A stretch of DNA of 64,000 nt from Bombilactobacillus apium (GCF_013385145.1 NZ_JABZEC010000004.1:167531-231530); one strand, 5' to 3'. Positions 40,352 to 47,759 are shown, counted from the first letter of the stretch. Notes: generated by a model from the letters alone, not told the origin. Made by a program: numbers and translations.

Positions 40352-41677
40352 TTGGACTCTAATTGGATTTTGCAACGTCTGCAAGAACAACAGGCGTATC
40401 TAGAAATTCCCAGCGTTGCTGGTAATCCTGCGGCCGTCACCCAAGCAGTAGCTTGGATTAGTGCCCGCTTTCAAAGCTTGGGAGCGACTCAGGCGGTCCA
40501 ATGGACCGAAAAAGGCGGCAATCCGGTGATTTTTGCGGAATTTGCGGGAAATAGTGCCCGGACGGTCTTGTTTTATAATCATTATGACGTCCAGCCAGCA
40601 AATCTGCTTTCGGAATGGCGGAGTGATCCCTTTAAACCAAAATTTACGGCAGATTACCTGATTGGTCGGGGAGTCGCCGACGATAAAGGCGATTTGTTAA
40701 GCCGCCTCACGGTCTTGGAATACTGGCAAAATCACGGTGGTCTGCCGGTCAAAGTTAAATTTATGGTTGAGGGCGAAGAAGAGATTGGCAGCCCGCATGT
40801 AGCTAGTTATGTTCAAGCTCACCAAAAGGAATTAGCTGCTGACTTATGTATTTGGGAGGGCGGCAACCGTGACGAAGCCGATAATTTTGAAATTATTTGT
40901 GGCGCCAAAGGGGTCGTAAGTTTTCAAGCTCAAGTTCAAACGGCAGCCCAAGATCTGCATTCTTCTCTTGCTTGTTATGCGGATAATGCCGCCTGGCGTC
41001 TTTTGCAAGCCTTGAATTCCTTACGTTCAACTACTGGGGAAATTCAAGTAGACGGTTTTTTCGAAGGAGTGCAAGCCTTGACTCCTGCTGAAGAGGCGAC
41101 CGTACAGGCGATGGAGTTTGATCCGATAACTGTGCGAAAAAATTACGGCTTGTGGCGGCCTCTAATGACCAAGAATCCTAAGGAAGTGCTAATTAATGGG
41201 CCAACTTTAAATATTAGTGCTCTTACGGCCGGAGATGCGCGGGCTAGCTTAAAGACCGTTGTTCCTAGCCAAGCGCGGGCTCTGCTGGATTGCCGCTTGG
41301 TTCCGGGACAAGATCCGCACCATGTCGTCCAACTGGTAGCTCGCCAATTGGAACGAAATGGCTATGGGGATGTTGAGATTCAATATTTGCAAGGGGAAGC
41401 TGCTGGACGCAGTGATCTCAACGATCCTCAAATTCAATTGAGCTATCAAATCGCTCAACAAATTTATGGTCAGCAAAAGGTCCGGATAATTTTAAATATG
41501 GCCGGTGGTGGTCCGGTGACACCGTTTTTAAAGCAATTAAAATTGCCCCTAGTCATGATCGGAGTTCGTTCGGCGGAAAGTAAAATTCATGCCCCCAATG
41601 AGAATCTTCGGTTACAAGCTTATCAACAAGCAACAGTTTATTTGAGTACCTATTTGGAAACTTTAGCCCGGCTTTAA
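40352..41677 (+). CDS. M20 family metallopeptidase / dipeptidase
   Basis: 441 aa from the TTG at 40352 (GGGAGG 6 nt upstream; the earlier TTG abuts it). Di-zinc site: YNHYDVQP (His), GRGVADDKGD (Asp), VEGEEEIGSP (Glu pair) and a late His in IHAPNENL. The layout matches the carnosinase/CNDP-like or succinyl-diaminopimelate-type peptidases, with a lid domain around 190-300. Third gene of the amidohydrolase operon. Confidence 0.88.
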   Translation: MDSNWILQRLQEQQAYLEIPSVAGNPAAVTQAVAWISARFQSLGATQAVQWTEKGGNPVIFAEFAGNSARTVLFYNHYDVQPANLLSEWRSDPFKPKFTADYLIGRGVADDKGDLLSRLTVLEYWQNHGGLPVKVKFMVEGEEEIGSPHVASYVQAHQKELAADLCIWEGGNRDEADNFEIICGAKGVVSFQAQVQTAAQDLHSSLACYADNAAWRLLQALNSLRSTTGEIQVDGFFEGVQALTPAEEATVQAMEFDPITVRKNYGLWRPLMTKNPKEVLINGPTLNISALTAGDARASLKTVVPSQARALLDCRLVPGQDPHHVVQLVARQLERNGYGDVEIQYLQGEAAGRSDLNDPQIQLSYQIAQQIYGQQKVRIILNMAGGGPVTPFLKQLKLPLVMIGVRSAESKIHAPNENLRLQAYQQATVYLSTYLETLARL

Positions 41678-41688
41678 ATTATTCAGAC

Positions 41689-41717
41689 TTGTTTTTTAAA
41701 GCAAATTAGCATACAGT
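41689..41717 (+). promoter_or_regulatory. Possible promoter of the leader-oppA unit
   Basis: TTGTTT (41689-41694) and TACAGT (41712-41717) 17 nt apart, starting just after the M20 gene. Moderate match only. Confidence 0.4.
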
Positions 41718-41752
41718 ATGGATATCATTAATAACAATAAGGAGGTTTTCCC

Positions 41753-41836
41753 ATGTCATCAGTTGTCAAAGTTAACATCATGCAAAATGGTTGTTGTCAA
41801 TCTGGACGATTAGTGGCTAGGAGAACTTCAGTCTAG
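41753..41836 (+). CDS. 27-aa leader peptide ORF with tandem Cys codons
   Basis: AAGGAGG, 7 nt, ATG: an excellent ribosome site for a 27-codon frame, MSSVVKVNIMQNGCCQSGR continuing to ARRTSV and TAG. Codons 14-15 are TGT TGT. Codons 19-22 contain GATTAGTGGC, which can pair with the left arm of the terminator 60 nt on. This is the layout of a transcription-attenuation leader. Alternatively it is a chance ORF or the start of a lost gene. Confidence 0.55.
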   Translation: MSSVVKVNIMQNGCCQSGRLVARRTSV

Positions 41837-41916
41837 TTTTTTTCTGCTAGATTAAATCTGAATTTCGACTAAAAAAGCCGCTAATCCTGTGAAAATTTCG
41901 GGATTAGCGGTTTTTT
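41808..41916 (+). terminator. Terminator with a possible antiterminator upstream of oppA-like gene
   Basis: CCGCTAATCC (41878-41887) pairs perfectly with GGATTAGCGG (41901-41910), extended by A-T pairs and followed by T6. GATTAGTGGCT (41808-41818), inside the leader ORF, can pair over 11 bp with AGCCGCTAATC (41876-41886), excluding the terminator. TCTAG...CTAGA (about 41832-41851) is a further small hairpin. It may also end the M20 operon. Confidence 0.7.
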
Positions 41917-41973
41917 CGATTGTTGAAGTTAGATTGTGGTTGTGAAGTAGGTGTTCAATTGAAGGAGGATAAG

Positions 41974-43629
41974 ATGAATTTTTTGCAGAAGCAAGTTAAA
42001 CGACCGCGATGGGAATTATTATTATTGCTCATGGGCCTTATTTTGGGCGGATTCTTGGTGAAAAATACACCAGTTCAAGCCCAAAGCCGTCAAGTGTTGC
42101 ACTTGAGTGCGACAGCTCCTTTAGATACGATCGACTTAGCGAAGGCTAGTGGCTATGGTCAAACCGGAAATGTGTTTGAAGGTTTGTATCGTTTGGGAAA
42201 GAAGGGCCAAGTAACTGCGGGCTTGGCCCAAAAAAGTACGAAGTCTGCTGACGGCTTAACTTGGACCTTTAAGCTTCGTCCGGCCCGTTGGAGTAACGGC
42301 GATAAAATTACTGCCCAGGATTTTGTTTACTCCTGGCGCCGAACGATCAATCCCAAAACCAAAGCCCAGTATGCTTATTTATTTGCGGGAATTAAAAATG
42401 CGGAAGCGATTAGTTTGGGTAAGACTCGTCCGCAAACTTTAGGAATTAAAGCTCTTGATGACCAGACTCTCGAAGTCCAATTAGATCGGCCAATTGCTTA
42501 CTTTAAAATCTTAATGGCTTATCCTTTGTTTGCTCCCCAAAATCAACGGGTAGTTAAAAAGTATGGCAGTAAGTTTGCCTTAACTTCAAGTAAGCAAGTC
42601 TATTCTGGGCCTTTTAAGATTACAGGTTGGAGTGGTAACAATAACACTTGGCAGTTCACCAAAAATCCCTATTATTGGGATCGTAAAAAAGTAAAACTTC
42701 AAAAAATTAAGTACAGCGTTGTTCCTGATAGCAGCACCAGTTACAATCTTTATCAAACGGGAAAATTAGATTTAATCTTATTGTCGAGTGATCAAGTCAG
42801 AAACTTAAAGTCTAGTCCTGATATGCGACACTATCCCTACTCGATGATGTATTTCATCAAGTATAATTTCCAAAATTCTAATTCCAAAAAGAAGAAGATT
42901 TTGAATAATAAGCAATTGCGTTTAGCCATTGCGCAAGCAGTTAACCGACGCGAATTAACCCAAAAAGTCTTAGGGGATGGTTCTCTAATCCCGCACGGTT
43001 TTGTTCCACAAGGTCTAGCCAATGATCCCCAATCCGGCAAGGATTTTGCTCAACAACAAAAACGACCTATCTGGAGTAAATATAACGCCAAACAAGCGCG
43101 AAGTCATTGGCGCAAGGGACTGCGCCAAACAGGCTATCACAAAGTTCAGTTAACTTTATTGGCAAGTAGTGATGAGGCTGATAATAAGATGGTGACTCAA
43201 TATCTCAAGGCCCAGTTAGAAAAAACTTTACCCGGTTTGACGATCAATCTTCGACAAATGCCGAGTCATTCTGTTGAGCAAGCGCAACAGGCGGGACGTT
43301 TTGATTTAGCTTTGGCTGCTTGGGGCGCGGACTTTAATGATCCGATTTCTTTCTTACAGATTCCGTTAAGAAAAACCGCCTATAATACCGGAAAGTATGC
43401 CAATTCCCAGTATGACCATTTGATTAATCAGGCCCAAAATGCCGATGCTAATGATCCTCACAAACGTTGGCAAGACTTGTTGGCCGCTAACAAGTTACTC
43501 AGTGCTGATCAAGGGTTCACGCCGCTCTATCAAAATAATGCTAACTATTTACAGAAGAAAAAAATTCACGGGATTATCCATAATACCGCCGGAACCCAAT
43601 GGAATTACAAAACGGCTTATCTCAAGTAA
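41974..43629 (+). CDS. Peptide ABC transporter substrate-binding protein, OppA-like, without lipobox
   Basis: 551 aa from the ATG at 41974 (AAGGAGG upstream); an 18-codon N-terminal extension in the same frame overlaps the terminator and is not likely used. SBP family 5: DGLTWTFKLRPARWSNGDKI and DFVYSWRRTINPKTKAQYAYLF are OppA signatures. The N-terminus is a hydrophobic signal ending TPVQAQSRQ, with no Cys lipobox, unlike most OppA proteins. No permease or ATPase genes are adjacent, so it must use a transporter encoded elsewhere. Confidence 0.88.
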   Translation: MNFLQKQVKRPRWELLLLLMGLILGGFLVKNTPVQAQSRQVLHLSATAPLDTIDLAKASGYGQTGNVFEGLYRLGKKGQVTAGLAQKSTKSADGLTWTFKLRPARWSNGDKITAQDFVYSWRRTINPKTKAQYAYLFAGIKNAEAISLGKTRPQTLGIKALDDQTLEVQLDRPIAYFKILMAYPLFAPQNQRVVKKYGSKFALTSSKQVYSGPFKITGWSGNNNTWQFTKNPYYWDRKKVKLQKIKYSVVPDSSTSYNLYQTGKLDLILLSSDQVRNLKSSPDMRHYPYSMMYFIKYNFQNSNSKKKKILNNKQLRLAIAQAVNRRELTQKVLGDGSLIPHGFVPQGLANDPQSGKDFAQQQKRPIWSKYNAKQARSHWRKGLRQTGYHKVQLTLLASSDEADNKMVTQYLKAQLEKTLPGLTINLRQMPSHSVEQAQQAGRFDLALAAWGADFNDPISFLQIPLRKTAYNTGKYANSQYDHLINQAQNADANDPHKRWQDLLAANKLLSADQGFTPLYQNNANYLQKKKIHGIIHNTAGTQWNYKTAYLK

Positions 43630-43703
43630 GAAGTGTTTCTTTTGACAAGTTTCAGCCAGATGCTTAGGATAAAAGTAATTAGACCTGTCAACCGAACTCT
43701 TTT

Positions 43704-43752
43704 AAGTTACAAGTTCGCCTTCAGCTGTTAGGCAGAATTTGTAACTTTTTTA
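43704..43752 (+). terminator. Terminator of the oppA-like gene
   Basis: AAGTTACAAGTTCGCC (43704-43719) pairs imperfectly with GGCAGAATTTGTAACTT (43731-43747), then T-tract. The remaining 43630-43945 interval otherwise holds only the promoter region of the next gene; a TATACTATAG segment near 43906 may be its -10. Confidence 0.85.
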
Positions 43753-43945
43753 GTTGTCTAGGCTAAAAAGTTTCAAAAAATTAGAATTATCTTAGCTTTG
43801 AGAAAAGTAAATTCAGCTTGGAAGACTAATCTGCTAGTGTTTGTGGCTAATGTAAAATAATTAACATCTATTTGTAATACTTTTGTTACGTTAGTGGTCT
43901 ATACTATAGCACATATAAATAAATGTGGACTAAGGGGTTTTCGCA

Positions 43946-45154
43946 ATGAATCATAAAAAATTAGGATATTTATCATCAGGATTTGTCGGCTTAGCAAGTT
44001 TAACTTTATTAAGCCTCAATAACAGCAACCAATCACAGGCTGCTACTCAGGGAACGGTTAATTACAAGGCCGGTGCTACAACCGTCTGGAATAGCCCGAA
44101 CCATGGCCAAAGTGTGAAGCGTTACATGGCTGCCGGTGAGAAGGTTACAATCCAATCTGCTAAGAAAGTTTATAGTGAAGTTTGGTATAACTTAGGTAAC
44201 GACGAATGGGTTTCCAGCAAGTATATTGATGGTCAAGCTCCAGCCGTAGCTAAAGAAGTTAAAGTAAATACTGATACAGTAACTGCTAACTTTAAATCTG
44301 GTGTAACAACAGTTTGGGCTGATGCTCAATCCGCTAAACCAACAGGTGAATACTTACCTTATGGAACTACTCGCAAAGTTGTTAGCCACAAAGTCTTGAA
44401 CGGTGCAACTTGGTACCAAATTGACAGCAAAGGCTGGGTTCCAGCTAAATATGTTGTTATCAATAACCCAAGCTTAACCAATGTTGATCCTGTTGATGCA
44501 CCAGCAGTTCAAGTTCAACCAGCTGTCCAAACAACAGCAGCTCCACAAGCTCAAGAACAAGCAGCAGCAACTGAACAACCGGCTGCAACTAATGAAAATC
44601 AAAACCAAGATAATAATCAAGAACAAGCAGCAACAACCAATAATGATCAAGCTGCTGCTAGCCAAGCAACAACTCAAGCACCAGTTCAACAACAACAAAC
44701 TCAAGCACCTACCCAAACAACAACTCAGGCTCCAGCTCAACAGCCACAAGCTCAAGCTCCACAACAACAATCAACACCAGCTCCAGTTCACTCTGGTAAT
44801 GCTCAAACCGTTGTTAATGCTGCTTTATCTCAAGTAGGTGTGCCTTATGTTTGGGGTGGTAGTACTCCAGGAGTAGGTCTTGACTGTTCTGGTTTAACTC
44901 AATATGCTTATTCTCAAGCAGGAGTTTCCTTAGGTCATTACACTGTTTCTCAAGAAGGTGCTGGTCGGCAAGTTTCTCTTAGCGCCTTACAACCAGGAGA
45001 CTTACTCTTCTGGGGTAGCCGTGGAGCAACTTATCACTGTGCAATTTATATTGGTGGTAACCAATATGTTGCTGCACCACAACCAGGCCAAAGCGTTAGT
45101 GTTCAAAGTATCTCCGGTTACTTCATGCCATCATTTGGTGTTCGGGTATTCTAA
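43946..45154 (+). CDS. Secreted NlpC/P60 cell-wall endopeptidase with SH3-like repeats
   Basis: 402 aa. Signal peptide (1-33, ..NQSQA), two SH3-like repeats (about 35-95 and 110-175, each ending WV-KY/AKY), a low-complexity linker of about 100 residues rich in Gln, Ala, Thr and Pro, then NlpC/P60 (about 286-402): GVPYVWGGSTPGVGLDCSGL with the catalytic Cys and YHCAIYIGG with the His. The third polar residue usually seen in (I/V)HAP appears as Ala (YVAAPQPG). Cleaves D-Glu to diamino acid bonds in related proteins. Confidence 0.9.
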   Translation: MNHKKLGYLSSGFVGLASLTLLSLNNSNQSQAATQGTVNYKAGATTVWNSPNHGQSVKRYMAAGEKVTIQSAKKVYSEVWYNLGNDEWVSSKYIDGQAPAVAKEVKVNTDTVTANFKSGVTTVWADAQSAKPTGEYLPYGTTRKVVSHKVLNGATWYQIDSKGWVPAKYVVINNPSLTNVDPVDAPAVQVQPAVQTTAAPQAQEQAAATEQPAATNENQNQDNNQEQAATTNNDQAAASQATTQAPVQQQQTQAPTQTTTQAPAQQPQAQAPQQQSTPAPVHSGNAQTVVNAALSQVGVPYVWGGSTPGVGLDCSGLTQYAYSQAGVSLGHYTVSQEGAGRQVSLSALQPGDLLFWGSRGATYHCAIYIGGNQYVAAPQPGQSVSVQSISGYFMPSFGVRVF

Positions 45155-45171
45155 TTTAAATAAATTAAAAC

Positions 45172-45208
45172 AAAGTCATTTTCGGATTTTTCCGGAGATG
45201 GCTTTTTT
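45172..45208 (+). terminator. Terminator of the P60 gene
   Basis: AAAGTCATTTTCGG pairs with CCGGAGATGGCTTT around ATTTTT, with bulges and G-U pairs, followed by T6. Confidence 0.75.
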
Positions 45209-45250
45209 GTTGTTCTTAGCTAAGTGGGGCAGTGCGAAGAATTTTATATT

Positions 45251-45390
45251 TTAAGCTAGTTTGGCGTATCGGAACAGGTTGGTGAGCGATAGTAGCTTCT
45301 TTTATTGTTGATTAGCTAAATTTTAGAGGAGGGTTTTCTAAGGGCTTGCTAGCTTAAATGAATAAGCCGTCGGAGTTTAGGTTAAGCTAG
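45251..45390. repeat. Cluster of TTAAGCTAG repeats
   Basis: TTAAGCTAG at 45251-45259 and 45382-45390 and inverted (CTAGCTTAA) at 45349-45357, plus related TTAGCTAA at about 45217 and 45312. No ORF with a ribosome site is seen in 45210-45440. Function unknown. Confidence 0.35.
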
Positions 45391-45441
45391 ATTTTAAAAG
45401 GGCGGGAAAAGAAAGCGGGTAGTGGAAGAAGAGCCAATGAA

Positions 45442-45457
45442 AAAGCCAGATGGCTTT
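45442..45457 (-). terminator. Terminator of the Asp23 operon
   Basis: On the minus strand AAAGCC-ATCT-GGCTTT is followed by TTCATT. A short, somewhat weak terminator about 65 nt after the Asp23 stop. Confidence 0.5.
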
Positions 45458-45521
45458 CCTGGGGGAGGAAAGGATCTGACTTTAAGGGGAAGGAGTATTT
45501 AGGGGTTAGCGCAAAGAATAA

Positions 45522-46019
45522 TTAGTGGACGCGATCAGGTTGGGAATTAGCTTTCTTTTCTTTCTTTTCCTTTTTCTGATCTTCTTCGTCGTTATTGCCA
45601 GTGAGACGATCTTGTAAGCTGACAGAGTCTTTTTCGTGTTCCTTTTTGGTCTTAATATCGGAAACATTGACATTAACTTCGACAACTTCCAGATTGGTCA
45701 TCGCTTTTACCTTGCTGGAGATCTTTTCTTTAATATCGTCGTATAATTTAGAAATGTCGGTCCCATATTCGGCAATAATATCAATATCAACAGCAACTTG
45801 TTTTTTCCCGACTTCCACGTCGACGCCATCAGTTACATCATCATTATTAACAATCTTATCGGTCAAGTTGGAGAAGAAGCCGCCATCAACGGTCAATAAA
45901 CCATCAATGTGAGATAAAGCGATCCCAATAATTTTTTGTAAAACTCTATCTTCATAAGTTAATTCGCCCTTGATCTTTTGGACCTCTGAGTTTTGTTTAC
46001 TGTTTCGTTCTAATGCCAT
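45522..46019 (-). CDS. Asp23/Gls24 family envelope stress protein
   Basis: 165 aa. Central Asp23 domain (GELTYEDRVLQKIIGIALSHIDGLLTVDGG, VDVDIIAEYGTDISKLYDDIKEKISSKVKAM, VVEVNVNVSDIKT) and a charged, disordered C-terminal tail. Asp23 is tethered to the membrane by AmaP in S. aureus; the amaP homologue is two genes upstream. It is the last gene of the operon. Confidence 0.93.
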   Translation of the reverse strand: MALERNSKQNSEVQKIKGELTYEDRVLQKIIGIALSHIDGLLTVDGGFFSNLTDKIVNNDDVTDGVDVEVGKKQVAVDIDIIAEYGTDISKLYDDIKEKISSKVKAMTNLEVVEVNVNVSDIKTKKEHEKDSVSLQDRLTGNNDEEDQKKEKKEKKANSQPDRVH

Positions 46020-46020
46020 T

Positions 46021-46209
46021 TCAGTTCCTCCTTTGAGTAATCAAGTTACGTAAATTAGGCCAGTAGATTCCCAAGCCCACGCCGATAATTATCAATAGAA
46101 TTAAAAAGAGACTTTGCCAAATACCAAAAATCAAGATGCTGATCCCCAACAACAAACCGATCAGACCACCAATGATTGCCCTAGGGTGTTGTTGATAGAA
46201 TGTGCTCAT
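46021..46209 (-). CDS. DUF2273 small membrane protein
   Basis: 62 aa, two membrane segments (AIIGGLIGLLLGISILIFGIW and FLILLIIIGVGLGIYW) with short charged ends. In Firmicutes DUF2273 proteins sit between amaP and asp23, as here, and are thought to belong to the same membrane-tethered complex. One nt from the Asp23 gene. Confidence 0.9.
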   Translation of the reverse strand: MSTFYQQHPRAIIGGLIGLLLGISILIFGIWQSLFLILLIIIGVGLGIYWPNLRNLITQRRN

Positions 46210-46223
46210 AAGTTATCCCCTCC

Positions 46224-46781
46224 TTACTGAACTCGGGGAGCGTTATTGCGCTCGGGCCGCTGGTAATTTTGAAACTGGATATTGATTTTTGGTTTTTGTT
46301 CAAGGCCGAGATAATCTTGGAGACCAGTATGCAGTTCTTGCAGATATTGATCGAACTTACCTTGGAGTTGTTCTCCTGGAAGCAACTCGCCTCTGATCTT
46401 AATTTTAATTTTGTGCTGGGTAAGACGAGAAGTCACTTTACAATTGTGAATATAAGGTTCGTCTTTTAGAGATGTTAAAACAAAATTATTGATTGCTTTC
46501 GTAGTCACCAAGACGCGTCCGGTGTCCTTGTGAATCAAGTTAAACTTTCGATTCGTTGGTCGGAAAATAGTGACTAAGAAAAAAACCAACCCAACAATCA
46601 ACATCACGCCCGCACTCAGACTTAAATAGATCTCTAGGTAAGTGGGAATCTCAGTTAATGCTGGTAAGTGCCACGGCAGCCAAGGATTGAGACTAGCTAA
46701 AGTTTCACCCAAGGTATAAAGCGGAATCGGGGCACTCAACAGTAAAATTAAAACCAGAAACCATTTACTAGTTTTCCGCAA
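46224..46781 (-). CDS. amaP: Alkaline shock response membrane anchor protein AmaP
   Basis: 185 aa. Two N-terminal membrane segments (WFLVLILLLSAPIPLYTLG and LSAGVMLIVGLVFFLVTIF) and a cytoplasmic C-terminal domain ending YLGLEQKPKINIQFQNYQRP. In S. aureus it anchors Asp23 at the membrane. TTG start with GAGGAGGTGAT just upstream, a near-perfect ribosome site. First gene of the unit. Confidence 0.9.
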   Translation of the reverse strand: MRKTSKWFLVLILLLSAPIPLYTLGETLASLNPWLPWHLPALTEIPTYLEIYLSLSAGVMLIVGLVFFLVTIFRPTNRKFNLIHKDTGRVLVTTKAINNFVLTSLKDEPYIHNCKVTSRLTQHKIKIKIRGELLPGEQLQGKFDQYLQELHTGLQDYLGLEQKPKINIQFQNYQRPERNNAPRVQ

Positions 46782-46838
46782 GTTATCACCTCCTCTTGAA
46801 CTTAAATTTATCGTATCATGTTCAGGGGCTAATAAGAT

Positions 46839-46866
46839 AATAATTTGTTTTTAAAAACAAATTATT
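46839..46866. repeat. 28-bp perfect palindrome upstream of amaP
   Basis: AATAATTTGTTTTT joined directly to its reverse complement (46839-46852 | 46853-46866), no spacer, about 58 nt upstream of the amaP start. It could be an operator, a cruciform, or a leader hairpin; TACGAT near 46812 could be the -10 beyond it. Confidence 0.6.
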
Positions 46867-47017
46867 CCTTAAATTTAGTAAAAAATAGTACAATAAAAAT
46901 GGTTCTAGGGGCTAATTTATTTTTAAAAAAATTTAATCTTTTAAGTGTGATTTTGATATATTTATTTATTATTTTCTAGAAGTGGAAAATGTATTTTAAT
47001 CTTTGATTTTCTCTCCC

Positions 47018-47060
47018 AATCTGGCGCAATCATTTTGCATAATTGTTGCCAGATTTTTTT
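47018..47060 (+). terminator. Orphan terminator (possible end of a small RNA)
   Basis: AATCTGGC (47018-47025) pairs with GCCAGATT (47048-47055), with an inner CAAT/ATTG pairing, then a T-tract. No plus-strand gene precedes it: 46867-47017 is AT-rich without a credible ORF. It lies upstream of the FAS promoter. A second hairpin CTAAAATCCC...GGGGTTTTAG sits at about 47133-47160. Confidence 0.6.
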
Positions 47061-47181
47061 GCGGATTAGAAATTTTAATTGAAAGGCAAAAGCTTTGATG
47101 TTCTAAGTAATTTCAACTTTTTATTCAAGAACTAAAATCCCATTCTGTTGGGGTTTTAGAGGTGAAAGCTAACCAGAAGAG

Positions 47182-47240
47182 TTGACATTTCCCGAAATTT
47201 GCAATATCATACTGCCAACAAACAGTTTGATGTTTGAAAT
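47182..47240 (+). promoter_or_regulatory. FAS operon promoter with possible FabT site
   Basis: TTGACA (47182-47187), 17 nt, TATCAT (47205-47210): a strong promoter. Just past the start point is AGTTTGA-TG-TTTGAAA (about 47224-47239), containing the TTTGA half-sites seen in FabT operators, though as direct rather than inverted halves; CAAACAGTTTG at about 47219-47229 is a dyad. AAGGAG for the first gene lies 13 nt before its ATG. Confidence 0.65.
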
Positions 47241-47267
47241 AAATTAAGAAGGAGATGTAACCTGCAA

Positions 47268-47705
47268 ATGCAATTAAGCTCTAGTGAAATTCGGGAATTG
47301 ATTCCTAACCGTCAGCCGATCTTTTTTATGGATGGGGTTCAGGATATTCAAACTGATCGTTCGATTTGTGCTCTGAAAAATGTGGCAGCTGATGAATGGT
47401 TTGTCGATGGTTATCTGCCAGGACAGTATGTTATGCCAGCAACCTTGATTATCGAAACTTTAGCCCAAGCGGCCTCCATTTTTATTTTAAAATCACCGAT
47501 GTTTCAAAACAAAACTGCTTATTTAGGCGGGATCCCTAAGGCGGAATTTTTGAAATCTGTTCATGCCGGAGATCAATTAACTTTAAAAGTAAATTTAAAA
47601 AAACAACGTCAAAATGTCGGTTTGGTTACTTGTGTAGCTTTGGTTGAAGATCAACCTGCGGTAGAAGCAGAACTAATGTTTATTGTGGAACCCAACGATC
47701 ATTGA
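47268..47705 (+). CDS. FabZ-like hotdog protein lacking the catalytic His
   Basis: 145 aa, same fold and length as the canonical FabZ later in the operon. It aligns well around LIPNRQPIFFMDGV and VMPATLIIETLAQ (Glu63 kept). But the conserved GHFPG reads GYLPGQY: Tyr49 stands where the catalytic His belongs (His54 in the second FabZ). It may be a dehydratase with changed chemistry, an isomerase-like partner, or an inactive subunit. First gene of the FAS operon, directly ahead of fabT. Confidence 0.8.
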   Translation: MQLSSSEIRELIPNRQPIFFMDGVQDIQTDRSICALKNVAADEWFVDGYLPGQYVMPATLIIETLAQAASIFILKSPMFQNKTAYLGGIPKAEFLKSVHAGDQLTLKVNLKKQRQNVGLVTCVALVEDQPAVEAELMFIVEPNDH

Positions 47706-47727
47706 TCGAAGCACGCTTGATTGCTAC

Positions 47728-47746
47728 TATTTTGAGGTTCAAAATA
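47728..47746. promoter_or_regulatory. FabT-type operator in front of fabT
   Basis: TATTTTGA-GGT-TCAAAATA is a perfect dyad with TTTTGA/TCAAAA halves, close to the FabT consensus TTTGAnnnTCAAA. It lies between the first gene and fabT, just ahead of the fabT ribosome site. Confidence 0.6.
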
Positions 47747-47759
47747 GGCGGTGAATTTA

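Noticed and set aside
44481..44837. 118-residue Gln/Leu-rich frame and its minus-strand counterpart over the P60 linker
   Set aside because: Both are shadow frames of the low-complexity CAA/GCA-rich linker of the P60 gene; no ribosome site.
47254..47259. Minimal ATG-TAA start-stop ORF just before the first FAS gene
   Set aside because: The ATG overlaps the AAGGAG site itself, leaving no spacing for initiation.
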